From Pezizomycotina sp. ARF18 (lineage: Eukaryota > Ascomycota): a stretch of DNA of 37,166 bases. The position numbers were made by a program, and so were the translations under genes. The number at the start of each line of letters is the position of its first letter. The first letter of the stretch is position 1. This document shows positions 1 to 10,758 of the stretch, piece after piece. The stretch covers positions 1-37,166 of the forward strand of contig AZLU01000210.1 in assembly GCA_002224055.1 (NCBI GenBank), written 5' to 3'. The notes below the pieces were generated by a model, which had not been told where the DNA came from, made no database searches, and was given only the letters and a program-made list of their open reading frames with translations.

Positions 1-385
1 ATCGCAACGATAGGCGCGTTAAGTTGAGCCTTGATATAGAGTATTCATAGGGCATAGAGTTGTAAAGCCGTGCCTTTTCTGGCAGGATTAAGGTGTGAGC
101 AAACTTCGTCTGGCGTAAGCTGTGTTATCACTTACAAAACACTAAAAGGCCTTCATCATATTCTACGAGCGCTTGCAGAAAACGTGTTCACACTTCATCT
201 CTTAGGTCTAAAATCCCTTTACTTCTGGGCGATGCATGGTAAAGTAGATGCGCGAGTAACCATCTATGAATTCTCAATGTCTCGGATTCGGCCATTGAAA
301 ACAAAAAGGCACTTCTTTTTTTTTTTTCTTGAGAAAATTTTGAGGACTTAAATTACAGTTAACTCACCGGTTGATATCAGCTCTT

Positions 386-428
<43 letters not shown>

Positions 429-1324
429 CAGAATGAAACCAACAAAAGAGATCAATCGATCACTCAATTATTAAAAAAAAGACGTGGAGGAGAGTATTTC
501 CACCCCAAAGTGAAGTTGAAAGAAAAGAAAAGAAGAAACAGGAAAAAATTACAAATCAAAGCAAAAAGCAGAGGCTTGCTGGCTCGCTATGCACTCGTTA
601 AGGTTCATCAATGGGAAAAAAGGTCATTAGTGTATATTGAAAAAAGAGAGAGGTGTCAATGAAGAAACAATTCGCAATTCAAGAAGCCAAAAAAGAAAGG
701 ACCAAGAAAAACAAAAGGGTGGAAGGCAAAAGGCGCAGACTGAGAATGAGAGACAAGGCAGTTTGTAACGGATGCGGGGTAGCGGTATGGGATCATAGAG
801 CCTGGTGGCCTTTTGACGTAGCCTAGACGCGGGTCGATCGTCGGAGAACGCTGTCCACTCTAAAAACATCGCAATAACCATCACCGCCGCGTCTAGAAAG
901 AAGCTGCCTTTGGTTTGAGATAGTGAGAGATCGACCGGCTGCCCCGCAGTTTTTTCCTTCTTTTTCTTTTTTCCAAGTTAAAAAAAAAAAAGAATGTCGG
1001 AAGGATTCTGTAAATCGAGTCTGTTACCAGGTCGCAAATATTGCGCTCCAATCAATCACCCACACCTATTTCTAATTCTCAGTCAAAATCAAGCAAGGAC
1101 AACAAAGGAGAAAGATCTTTTCGTAACGGGTCGTTATCATTTTCGTTTCGTGCCGAGGTCGTTCAAGGTCGTTCAAATGTTTTCTGAAGGTCGTGAAAGA
1201 GATAGTAAAGCAAAGCGATGCAAAGTGAAATCGTAGAATTCGCTCGTGTGTGATGCAAGTGAAGAATTAGATAAGGAAAGAAGGGAAAAAAAAAGTGTGG
1301 AAACAGGTAACGATAAACCACCCA
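1..1324. other. Gene-free 3' flank of the RING gene
   Basis: No coding region is supported on either strand. The stretch holds a 40-nt A run (388-427), then a purine-rich segment up to about 720, and a short tandem repeat of a 10-bp GTCGTTCAAG unit near 1157-1180. Open frames here are short, low-complexity and lysine- or phenylalanine-rich because of the homopolymers. Confidence 0.5.
388..427. repeat. Poly(A) tract, 40 nt
   Basis: Uninterrupted run of 40 A, the longest mononucleotide run in the window. It is not preceded by a recognisable retroelement body or flanked by an obvious target-site duplication, so a retroposed tail is not supported. Confidence 0.95.
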
Positions 1325-4107
1325 TCAAGTCCTCCTCTCATTATCCGTATTCAAGGAGACGTAAATGCCGGGGAAAAGCCCCTGTCTCCGAGTATGAGCC
1401 CCAATACCATTCGCGGTTCACGATTAGAACATCTTCGATGACAGCATTCTTAGGGAAGCCAAGCTCGTCTCCAGCATCTCCGCGACTAGTCTCCGGCCAG
1501 TACGGCCAGGTCGCTTGAGCTTTCTGGCTCTTGCCGTTCTCAGGCTCAAGTGTAACGGTTGCTCCGTGCGAAGCCTTGTAAGTGTAGGAACGCTGAGCAA
1601 GCGGTCGCTCTGCGGGCGCGCAATCCGCCGCAGGTACGTCGTCGGATTTTGATAATCCGAAACGGAAGCTGTATAATCACTTGCAACGAGTGGCCTGGGA
1701 GCACTTGATACGAGAGGAGAGCAGTCGGGCTGATCGTTTGAAGACAGGCGCGATGACAGTCCCAATCTAAGAAGGTATTAGGGAGACTCGCAGCAATACA
1801 GAGAGAGAGCTTACTCACCTCCACCGTTACAGGTCGGACAATGGAGATATTCTTCTCTGGAAGAAATGTGTTCGTGGCAAAGTCGATCGAGTACTCAGCT
1901 AAGCGGCCGAGCGATCCTGAGCGGAGGTGGTCACATCGTCCGCAGTTCGAGAAGGCTCTTTGCTCGGCTCGGTCCACTCTCGGTGATAGCGACACCGCTT
2001 TTCGCAACGATGTTGGGCTCACAGCTCATAGCTTCAAGGTCGTGTGAACAACAATCACCCCGATTGACGCAGGCTATAGAAAATTAGCTAGGAATGACTT
2101 GACAAGCAAGGGAGATTAATCGCGTTACCTGTGCAGTAATCCCACTTTCCATCATTGCAAATTCGACCTATAAAAGTTAGTTGCATAGTCATGTTTTTTT
2201 GAAGCAGGTTGAGAACTACAATGCCAGAAATATTGTTAATATCTCCGAACAGAACTCATTATCGCAAAAGAAGCCCTTTTCGAGCTCATTCGTTACCGGA
2301 TTGTACTTTCGCGGCTCTAGCTCATGTACTTGAGATGGGCCAGCACGGCATCGGTCGCTCGGCGGACACAGGAAGACAGAGATCGAAGTCATCCTGAACG
2401 GTTAGCAGTAGCAAAGAGATTGAATGTCATAGTGGGAGCTCTTACATTGTAACAGAGTTTGCAATGGAAATGCACGGATGAATGGATTGAACGCTTTCCA
2501 CACGAGTCACAGTTGACTTGGAGCTCTCGAACCGGCGGGCGGGAACTCAGATAGGTCGTGCTGGACCGAGTCGCCGGAGTAAGGCTGCTTACGACGACCT
2601 CGCGATCCATGCGGTCTGCCAGACCCAGAGAGACATGAGTCGTATGGTGGGAGCTGCGCGAGGACAGAGACGCATGGCTGGTGAGCGTGTTCTGATACCC
2701 ACTCCGCCTCCTGCTGCTTTGGCTATTTTCGTAGAGATCCCGCATGCTAGCCCGAACCGCCGCCTGGAACGCTTCTCATCCTCCTCTCCCTCTCCTCAAT
2801 TAGGCCATCCCACCAGCCGTCTCCAGCACGTCTTCCGGTATCGCTCCTGTCCTCTTGGGTGGGATCTGTCTTTTCAAGCGTTATTTCGTCTCCGGGAGAG
2901 TAAATCTTAGTCAGCTCGGCAATCTCCTGCTGCGAACGCTGGAGGTGCGGGTTGTGACGAAGATAGATCGTCGTCAACGAGTTTAAGTGCGCAGACGGCT
3001 TGATAGATTTCACTGGCTGTCGGCAAGTCGGACATCCACGTTCCGTCGGAGAAGCTGAGAAAGGGAAGTCGGCGGTGGAGGTTCAAACCATTCCTTCGCA
3101 CAGGAGCCGCAGTAAGTATGGAGACAGTCGAGGGTGACCGGGTTTAGATAGAAACTTTGGCAAATCTAGAGAAGAAAAGAAAATGATTAGTCAATATTCC
3201 ATCGATGATATATTTTCCGGTATACTTACGGAACAAGTGAGCTCCTTTCTAGCTCAGTTAACAATTTCCACAACCGTTGGCGGACACTTGGCCGGGGGAA
3301 CACCCGTGCTCGTTTCCGGTTCCTTCGCTTTCGGCATCTCGTTTCCTTGTTCTTCGGCTTCATCTCTTCGGCGGGAGCAGCAACTGCAGGGCAATAGCAG
3401 GAACGGCGGATAGAAGCTCTGAGGATGTGTTGACTGCTGTACTCTGGAGCAGCGTCCGTGCCTGAATCTGAGCTTGATTCTGGATGTGAGGCTCCTGAGT
3501 GACTGTGGAATTGCTGCTTCTCCTGCTCTCAGCCACAGGGCTATTATTTAACGTTACAGAATTATTATTTATAAACCCCACCCTCCGGTCCATGCTCCCT
3601 AAATCAAGGCTGAGACGTCTCGATCTTCGAGTGCGGTGATATTCATCACCCCCGCTGCTGCTTTGCTGCTAGTGACGCTAGTAGCCCACGAGACGAATTT
3701 GTGCCGGCCAGCCTGCGAATCCTAGGGCTGATCGTGGCAGTTGCCATATCCGGACCACCCACGGGAAGCCTCGAAATACTCGACATTTGGGAGATGCAGA
3801 AGCAGTAATGGTCGTGGGTGCAACAGGCCTCCCCTCGATGATCGTGTTGGCCGAGATGCTGTTGCTGCGACGACGTACTTGAGGCCTCCCGGTGGTGGAC
3901 ACGGACACGTGGGCATGGCGGAGGAGGCACGTAAGGGGGTTGGGGAACCGAGGAGCTCGAAGCCTGATAGGTCGGCTGCTGTAGCTGGCGGTAGATTTGG
4001 GAGTGGCTATTGGACGACCTCCGTGCTGAAGACAGCGCAGGCAGGAGTATTCTGTTGTTGGACGGGGTCGGGGCGAAGCTGCTGTTTGAGGTGTTGTGAT
4101 TCGCCAT
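1325..4107 (-). CDS. RING-finger E3 ligase-like protein with ZZ-like zinc fingers and C-terminal SH3 domain
   Basis: Probable E3 ubiquitin ligase of about 835 aa. It starts at ATG 4107 (MANHNTSNSS) with a long Ser/Pro/Gln-rich N-terminus and a basic patch (RKRRNRKRAR) that could be a nuclear signal. A C3HC4 RING follows: CSICQSFYLNPVTLDCLH, YCGSC, then CPTCRQPVKSI near 3030. The residues after it (AHLNSLTTIYLRHNPH) resemble the CHFR type. Three Cys-rich ZZ-like clusters come next: CDSCGKRSIHSSVHFHCKLC plus DDFDLC; ICNDGKWDYC plus GDCCSH; EYLHCPTCNGGDWDC. The end is SH3-like (GDELGFPKNAVIEDVL, EWYWGSYSE, GLFPGIYVS), with stop at 1325. Introns: 3166-3229, 2394-2445, 2168-2219, 2074-2128 and 1767-1818. 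At least six frame breaks, each like a one-base loss, interrupt it. Domain calls are by eye; substrate and role are unknown. Confidence 0.85.
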
Positions 4108-4170
4108 GGTTCCCGTTCTTCCGTCCCCTCTCGCCTAAGATACCAAGAATAAAATTTTTTTTGTTAAAGA

Positions 4171-4200
4171 CCCCCCCCCAAAAAAAAAAAAAAAAAAAAA
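4171..4200. repeat. C9-A21 compound homopolymer
   Basis: Nine C followed directly by 21 A, 64-93 bp upstream of the RING gene start codon, so on the coding strand it reads T21-G9 within the likely 5' untranslated or promoter region. The G run is the only long G/C homopolymer in the window. Confidence 0.9.
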
Positions 4201-4752
4201 CCACTCGGGTTCTGTTCCTTCACGACTATCCCCGAGAAAAACCCTATAAGCTCATCTGCTGCGTTGAAACAGTGTGCTCGACTCCAACTTCTAGACGGTG
4301 ATGATCCTTCTGAAGAGTAACCAATTATTAAAGTCGGTCATGAGGCGAAATTTTCCCCCTGATATTCGTTCAATTCGTCGTTTTCGTAAAATCCACCAGC
4401 GTCTCGTCTTGATTTTCGTATTAGAATTATAGATATTAAGATAAGAATAACAGTATATATCTCTTTTGAAAGAATAAGTTGCAAAGCAAGTGTGTGAGTA
4501 TATATATATATATTTAACAAGGCTGCCCTTTTTTCTCCCTCTTTGTTGTCCGTTTTGTCCTCTTGACTCGTAGTATTCATGCAATATGGTTGGTGATCTC
4601 GAATTACGCCGCAACGGGGAACTTTCAAAAAAGAGGAACAAAGCAAAAGGAAGAAATAAAGAAAAAAAAAAAATGGCGACTGGGGATTTCTCGTTAATTA
4701 TTCTTATTGATACTCCGATCGTACACTTCAAGAAAAGAAGAATAAAAGAAAT

Positions 4753-4776
4753 TATATATATATATATATATATATA
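4753..4776. repeat. (TA)n microsatellite
   Basis: About twelve TA units. Similar shorter arrays lie at 4498-4513, 10398-10412 (inside an intron) and about 16425-16440. Confidence 0.9.
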
Positions 4777-6231
4777 AAAGGGAAACAGCAACGTCAATTG
4801 ATCAATAAATCATGAAAAACTTCTACAGAAAAGGAAAATTTTCTACAAGGGTATAATAGGAGAATTAAAGAATAATAATCAAATAAATAGAAAGGAATAA
4901 TCAATAATAAGTAATAAGTACTTAGTGCTATTTAATGCCAATTCTACGGCCGAGGGTTAAAGGACTTGAAAGCCTAGAGGATGGATAAGAGAGGTAGAGG
5001 AGGGCTTTGTTAAAGGGAAAACTAACCAGGGAAGCGGATTGGAGAACGTTTTCTAACCAACCACCACGCAGACACCCACAACAACAACAATAACAACAAC
5101 AAGTAAGGAATAAATGCAGACACCACTACATCACCTTCTCCTACCTCCTCCTCTTACCACCCACCAGCAACCTGCAGTTAAATTCTCACACACGCTAATG
5201 CTCGATGTAGACAAATGGGAAAAACCAGAATGGCAACATTCCTTTTTTCTTTCCTTTTCCTCTGCGATGGGACCTGCCCGCCGTTTCTTTTTTTTCTTCT
5301 CCTGAAAACCTCCACCATCGTCCTGATGGTCTCTGCGGTTGCTCTTTGCTTTTCGGTAGTTTGTAACCGAATCAAAGCGCTTGTCCAAAAATAGCGGGAA
5401 CATTCAACAGGTCCTCACGAACCAGAAGCAAGAAGCAAGATCACAAATCCCCGTCGAAACTCAGAGAGAGTCAGGATTTTAAATTTTCAAGGCACTTTCT
5501 TTTTTTTTTTTTTTTTTTTTTTGATAACACTATTAAGCACTCGAAAACTTCTATTCAATTGTATCAGGAGGTGGTTAGCCAGAAAAAAAATTTTTTTTTT
5601 CTTGTCGAGATGCAGGTGGCGCCCTTGCCCTACTAATTTTAACATCCATCACGTCCAAATAGGACCACCGTTCGGACTTCGATCGGAGGTGCAGGTTACC
5701 TTTGAAAATGAAGAAAATCCCAGTGAAAGATAAGAAAAGAAAGAAAAGAAACAAAATCCAAACGGAAGGAACAAAATCGTAGACGGGAGAAAGAATCCAG
5801 CGAGAGGTATACTGATATGTATGTACACATGTTTTGCTGTAAGTCATTGCATGAGCAGCAAGCAGCACGCAGCAGCGAGAGGAGTGGTCCTAGCTTTTTT
5901 TTTTTTTTTTTTTTTTTGCTTGGGGTTGCTACGGGGCCAAAAGGAACCAACAGGATAAAGGTGGTGTGTGGTGATTTTATTTTAGTTTGGTGTTTACCTC
6001 CTCCTCTCCTCTTTCTTAAACAGCAGGGATTTCCGAGGGGGAAACGAAAATGAATTCACAAAGCAGCGATAGACTTGATAGCAAGAGGTGTTACCGACGC
6101 GTTTTTCTTGAAGGATAGTCCACACGTGCAGGAAACTAAAAAGGTCTTTTCTCCATTATTAGCTTACGAAGATCGTTATAGGGCACAAATGGTAGTATTC
6201 ACGTGCAAGTGAGAGAGAACGATAAAGGCAG

Positions 6232-6303
6232 AGATATACCCAGTCTCATAACCAAACTTTTCTTCGGTCAAAAAAATTTCTGGTTACGAGACTGAGATAT
6301 ACC
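6232..6303. mobile_element. 54-bp fold-back (MITE-like) element with 9-bp direct repeats
   Basis: The core at 6241-6294 begins CAGTCTCATAACC and ends GGTTACGAGACTG, inverted repeats matching at 12 of 13 positions around a 28-nt loop. It is bounded by identical 9-bp direct repeats AGATATACC (6232-6240 and 6295-6303). Terminal inverted repeats plus a duplicated target are the signature of a DNA transposon insertion. A 9-bp duplication is typical of Mutator-like families, but the ends cannot be assigned to a family. It carries no coding capacity. It may instead be a hairpin with chance flanking repeats, since a similar 14-mer (ACGGGACTGAGATA) occurs near 6775 without an obvious partner. Confidence 0.6.
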
Positions 6304-6984
6304 AACTGAGAAGTATGAACCAAAGAAAGAAACAAAAGAAAAAGAAGGAAGAAGGAGACGTCGGGAGATGGAAAATATTAGGCTCAAAAAAAAAAAAATT
6401 CGTATACGAGCAAGCTCCAATTGAGACAGCCGTCAGGCGAATGGGAGCTAATTGCTTTGCCTGACGATGCCAAGCTTGACACCTAAGGTAATGGTAGCCA
6501 AAGGAAAAGGGGGATAGGGCTGCTTCTTTCAAGCTAGTAGCTGTGATCATACTAATCAAGCTGGAGCTCCTTCGGAGAGCATTGAATCTTTTGATTGAGA
6601 TTGCCTTGGAGTGAAAATTAATTCTCCAACGTAGAAAAGGACAGAGTTGAATGTGAATGATTTTTTTTTTCTTCTACTAGCGCTTGGGAGTTGAAGGGAA
6701 ATGGCTGTTACTGTCAGAATTGATGAAGAAATGATTGTTTAATAGTCTTCGTTTCGCGAAGTTCAATCTTGCTCACGGGACTGAGATACGAAATTAAAAC
6801 ACGATATGGAATCTAAATTTGTTCTGGAATTTCGACCTATAATATAGCGTACTTATTAAAACTAATAGTATTGAAACATTGCTCTCGCGGAATAGAAAGA
6901 TCAAAACCCGTTTCTTCATGATTGGACCATGCAGAACGCCATTGTAATATCAATGAAGAAAATTTCAAAAATCCCATTTACCTT

Positions 6985-7401
6985 CTAATCCACCAGATAC
7001 TGTTCGATCTCCTTGTCGCTACCTTCCAGGTCTTCGCCGGCCTCTAGCGCCTTCTTCTTCCTCTCCTAGCGGCGCGCTGGTCCCTCCTCTTCTTAGCTCC
7101 CAGGACTCCTCGTCTCGTCATCGTCGCTGTCGTCCTCGTTGACAATTCTGCTGCTTGACTCCCGTAGCGGCCATCGAGTCCGCAGCTCCGTCCTCCCGAC
7201 GGGTCGCTCGTGGTCCTTGGCCTGGTACTTCTCCCCGATCTTCTGAAGCAACGGCGGATGATGAGGGTGTAGGCGCCGACGATGGCGATGAGCGGATATA
7301 GTCCCTTACGGAGTACTGCGTGAAGGTGCCCCTAAGGGCGTCCAGCCGACTGGCGAGGAATGTCGGGGGATCGGTGGGGTGGCAGCTGGTGGATCTGACA
7401 T
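6985..7401 (-). CDS. PGA2: Pga2 family ER membrane protein (protein trafficking)
   Basis: Homologue of yeast Pga2, an essential ER/nuclear-envelope protein needed for processing and transport of Gas1 and Pho8. ATG at 7401 (MSDPPAATPPI) and stop at 6985 give about 139 aa with no intron, the usual family size. The conserved core is recognisable: TQYSVRDYIR, then a membrane segment IAIVGAYTLIIR, then LLQKIGEKYQAKDHERP. Next come an acidic stretch (NEDDSDDDET), an Arg/Lys-rich block and an acidic tail ending SDKEIEQYLVD, matching the family's order of one membrane span, basic region and acidic C-terminus. The frame is broken several times by apparent one-base losses (for example near 7365, 7287 and 7265). 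It faces away from the gene at 9867 across a 2.5-kb shared upstream region. Confidence 0.85.
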
Positions 7402-9109
7402 CTCGAGCTAGGAAGAAGAGAAGGAAAAAGAAAAAAGAAAGAAAATAGGAAAAGAAGAAAGAAGCTTTTTTTGGTATTATTATTACTGTAATTTGCAATC
7501 GAACTTCTTCCGGCGAATGGAAACTTGCGGGATGACTTTTTTCCCTTTCTTCCTTTTTTCTTCTGGATGATTTCAGTCCACCTCGGTGATATGTGGAACC
7601 GTGTGTGGTTGGACAGGGTGTTCGAAAACGGAAATTAGTTTAAATTGGGATTTGGAAGGGAAAAAAAAAAAAAGAGAGAGAGAGAGGTAAAAAGGTGCAA
7701 GTCAGACGCCAACGATATACGACGGCAACAGACTAGTAAAGTTCTGCCGCAGCTAAAGTGCGCACCAACATCGTCACTTATCTCATTGTATTTTATTTAT
7801 TGATTAGTTAGTTTTTCTCTCTCAGCAACCACTACTAACTGCGAAAACAATACCCTGCTCCTCTTGAACATGTCTCAAAAAATCTTCACTCTTGCCACAA
7901 CGCGTGTCGAAAAGTGGCTGGTGCTGTACAAGTTGACGAGACATCCAGATTTTTTTAGATCGTGCTAAGGATTTCTCTATTCTTTCTTCCTTCTTTACCT
8001 ATTTTTATCCGATTCAGTTTCGAGTCCAAGACGAATACTTACTTTCGCAGCGAAAGTGACGATTAGCCTAATGAAATAAGAGGACATTGCGTGACAGCAG
8101 GTATCCAAATGGAAGGCAAAACTGTCTTTATCTATCATCCTGCTATCGTCTTCTTGCCTCTTCTCCGTCCTGCAGGCGAGCGAGCGGTGCTCATAACCCT
8201 GGCAACTGCCAGCTAGGTTCAGCGAAACGAGAGGACAAGAAAAAGTCGAAGGCGGGAACGCTTGAGACAATAAAAACAAAAATTAGGGGAAAAAGTAAAC
8301 AACCCGCGGTCGCTATTCGCCAATTCGCGACAGACTGAGGGAAATTGTGAACGAGTGACGCCACAGATCCATCACTACTAAACCAATTGGCGAAGTGGAT
8401 CGAATTGCGTCCAGACAACGCGATTGCAAGGAAGTTGTTCCCCGAAGTCGATTGCCATTGTCTCGCACACGCATTTGACTGCCAGTGGGTACTTTCTTTT
8501 ACTTACTATCTCCCACACACTTGAAAAAGAGCCAACAACAGACATCATCATCGTCGGTGTGGAGGTGCAAAACTGTGTGCGGTAGGTAGTCCTTTGCCAG
8601 AGAGGCTGGGAAAACGACAAAAAACCCATGACAACCAAACCCCTTCGCAGAGCGCAGAGAAAGAGAAAAAGAAATCCCGAGGAAGACCACGTGAATTGTT
8701 TCTAAAGAACAAACAGGACAAACTATATACCTCAAAGATGGTTTGTTGCAAGCAGATTTCAATTGACTGTTGTTTTCGATATTGTTTGCTTCGAGGGAGA
8801 AAGTTCCTCGGAATTACTCGCGCGTCTTTCTCTCTGTGTGCGACAAGGGAAGAGAGGAATCAGCTGTTCCCTTGCTGTGTATGAGACACCAATACGTAAG
8901 AGGAGCAAATTACACACTATCGTCCCCAACCGGCCTAAATGTTGTCGATTTGTGGTAGTGTTTGCCTGGCTTGTGGGATTAACCCTTCCTTTCTTTCTTT
9001 CTTCTTTCTTTTTTTTTTTTTTTTTTTTTTTTCACTCTCCCTCGCAGATTCCACGGGTGCATGTCATGTACTTCCACATCTATTAAAATAGAGACAACTT
9101 GACAAGACA

Positions 9110-9110
<1 letters not shown>

Positions 9111-9142
<32 letters not shown>

Positions 9143-9145
9143 AAA
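9111..9145. repeat. T12-A23 junction palindrome
   Basis: A T run passes directly into an A run, forming a perfect self-complementary core of at least 24 bp. Two similar junctions lie at 22581-22611 and 25664-25698. Confidence 0.9.
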
Positions 9146-9207
9146 GGAAGCAATTGACGATGACCACGCACTCGCTGTAGGAAAAGGAAGAGGATTGCCG
9201 CTCATAG

Positions 9208-9209
<2 letters not shown>

Positions 9210-9239
<30 letters not shown>

Positions 9240-9287
9240 AAAGAAAAAAGAAAAAGAAAAGAAAAAAGAGAGAGAAAGAGAAAGCAG
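9210..9287. repeat. Homopurine tract, about 78 nt
   Basis: A27 followed by A/G-only sequence (AAAAAG and GAGAGA units) with no pyrimidine until 9288. Such tracts exclude nucleosomes and can form triplex DNA; function here is not shown. Confidence 0.85.
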
Positions 9288-9755
9288 TAGTAGAGGGTAA
9301 GTGTGTGAGTTGAGTTGAGTGGAGAAGAAGGAAGAGATCTTTTTTCGACGATTTAAAGTGTCGTGTTTTCCCATCCCCCTTCCCAAAGGACGTAATCATT
9401 ATTCATTCACTCCATAGAATCAAAAAAAAAAAAAAAAAAAAGGCATTGCTAGTAAAAAGTCTCTCTTTATTTATTTAATCGCTTTCCCTCCCACACGACT
9501 CTTTCTTTCTTTCCTCTTCCTCTTCCTTTATTCTTCGCCATCTTTCTTTCTTCACAGTTCACGATAATCCTTCATCCGTCACCATCAATCGTTCTTCACT
9601 CTTCTATTCTTCATTGCAAGTAAAGGAAACAAGTATTCCAAAAGGTAATACAAATCTTCCGTCCCATATATATGAGATATCATCTATGGTCACGTTTGCT
9701 AATATTTTAATACAAAAGGGAAATTTATATAATACTTAATAAGTAATAAAAACTT

Positions 9756-9785
9756 TATAAAAAGAAAAATATCTCTATATAAAAA
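9756..9785 (+). promoter_or_regulatory. Candidate TATA elements of the Cys-rich GPI protein gene
   Basis: TATAAAAA at 9756-9763 and TATAAAAAA at 9777-9785 lie about 80-110 bp upstream of the ATG at 9867, the normal distance for a fungal TATA box. Assignment is by position and motif only. Confidence 0.4.
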
Positions 9786-9866
9786 ATGTTTTTCATCCCT
9801 CTTCCCCCTCGTCACTTTATACCAAGCCTCGCTTATGGCTCACGTCTTATCGATCTTCTAGTCAAA

Positions 9867-10758
9867 ATGCAATTCTCGAACATCTTCATCGCCTCCCTCC
9901 TCGCTGCTATCGCCAGCGCTGAAACTTGCCACCCTGCCAGCGCGCCTCACTTCTCTGAGCAAGCGTGCTGCTACTGATTGCGGAAAGAATGGACGTGTTT
10001 GCTGCAGTGCCAACACTTACAACGCATGCACAGTAAGTAATTTTCTGGTGATCGCCCTTTTTTTTTTTTTTTTTTTTTTTTTTGGAATCTTTTGCTAATT
10101 ATATCTCCAGTCTACGCTGATTGCGATGCCGGACAGACGTGTCAGCAGTTCAACAACCAGCATTACTGCTGCCCGTCGGGATCGGACTGCACAGCCATGT
10201 TACTAGCTGCGATGGGTATAAATGCGGCACCGGCTTGCAGTGCATGAACGGACCCGACGGGGCCCCAGCCTGTGTTCCGAACAACCAGGCCCAGGTTGTC
10301 TCGGCTGCCGTCGCCGTCAATAGCGCCACTGCTGCCGCCAATTCCGCCGTTGCCTCGGCGACTGAAGCTGTAAGTAAAACATTCTCTTTTTCAACAAATA
10401 TATATATATATAAACGATGCAATATACTAATGCTTCAAATTTTTAGCCGCCTCTGCGCCTCTTCTATCGAGGCCAATGCTTCTGCTGTCGTTTCTTCCGT
10501 CAAGCTGAGGGTCCGCCGCGGTCTCGGCCGTTACTGCATCTGCTTCTGAGGCTGTTGCCTCTGCTTCTGCCTCCGCCTCCGCTGCCGTCGCCTCTGCTTC
10601 CGGTGCTTGCGCCTCTGCTGCCAGTGGAGCTGCTGCTACTGCTACTGGAACCTCTGGAGCACCCAGCCCCGACTCAAGCCGTCTCGGATGCTTCCAAGAT
10701 CGTCTCCGGCACTGTCGCTTTGGCTCTTGCCCTTCTTACTAGCATGTTGATGCTGTAA
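9867..10758 (+). CDS. Secreted cysteine-rich GPI-anchored cell-surface protein
   Basis: Predicted extracellular protein of about 245 aa, anchored to the membrane or wall. ATG 9867 opens a clean signal peptide (MQFSNIFIASLLAAIASA) cut before ETCHP. A Cys-rich domain follows with CC pairs and single Cys: DCGKNGRVCC, YADCDAGQTC, HYCCPSGSDC, YKCGTGLQC, ending APACVPN. Then comes an Ala/Ser-only stalk (about 10300-10650) and a tail SKIVSGTVALALALLTSMLML, the pattern of a GPI attachment signal, with stop at 10756. Introns are 10033-10110, containing a T26 run, and 10370-10446, containing TA repeats and a TACTAAT branch point. Frame breaks near 9970, 10196, 10505 and 10675 look like one-base losses. 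The family is not recognised; a role in wall structure or surface interaction is inferred. Confidence 0.8.

Larger units (their letters stand above)
4108..6984. other. Intergenic spacer, AT-rich and repeat-laden
   Basis: No gene is supported. It contains a C9-A21 run (4171-4200) just upstream of the RING gene start, TA microsatellites (about 4498-4513 and 4753-4776), T23 runs (5500-5522 and 5895-5917), and the fold-back element at 6232-6303. The open frame on the minus strand at 4291-4797 is mostly TA-repeat translation and is rejected. Confidence 0.5.
7402..9866. other. Divergent intergenic region between Pga2 and the Cys-rich GPI protein genes
   Basis: No coding gene is supported. A 32-codon open frame at about 7870 (MSQKIFTLATTRVEKW) is unrecognised and short. 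From about 9000 the DNA is dominated by homopolymers: T24 (9009-9032), T12-A23 (9111-9145), a purine tract (9210-9287) and A19 (9422-9440). A TATA-containing promoter for the plus-strand gene sits at the right end. Confidence 0.5.

Noticed and set aside
4291-4797. 168-codon minus-strand open frame beginning with hydrophobic residues and Tyr-Ile repeats
   Set aside because: Tyr-Ile repeats come from TA microsatellites; no domain or conserved pattern.
8979-9399. Minus- and plus-strand open frames full of Phe or Lys
   Set aside because: Pure translation of poly-T, poly-A and purine tracts.
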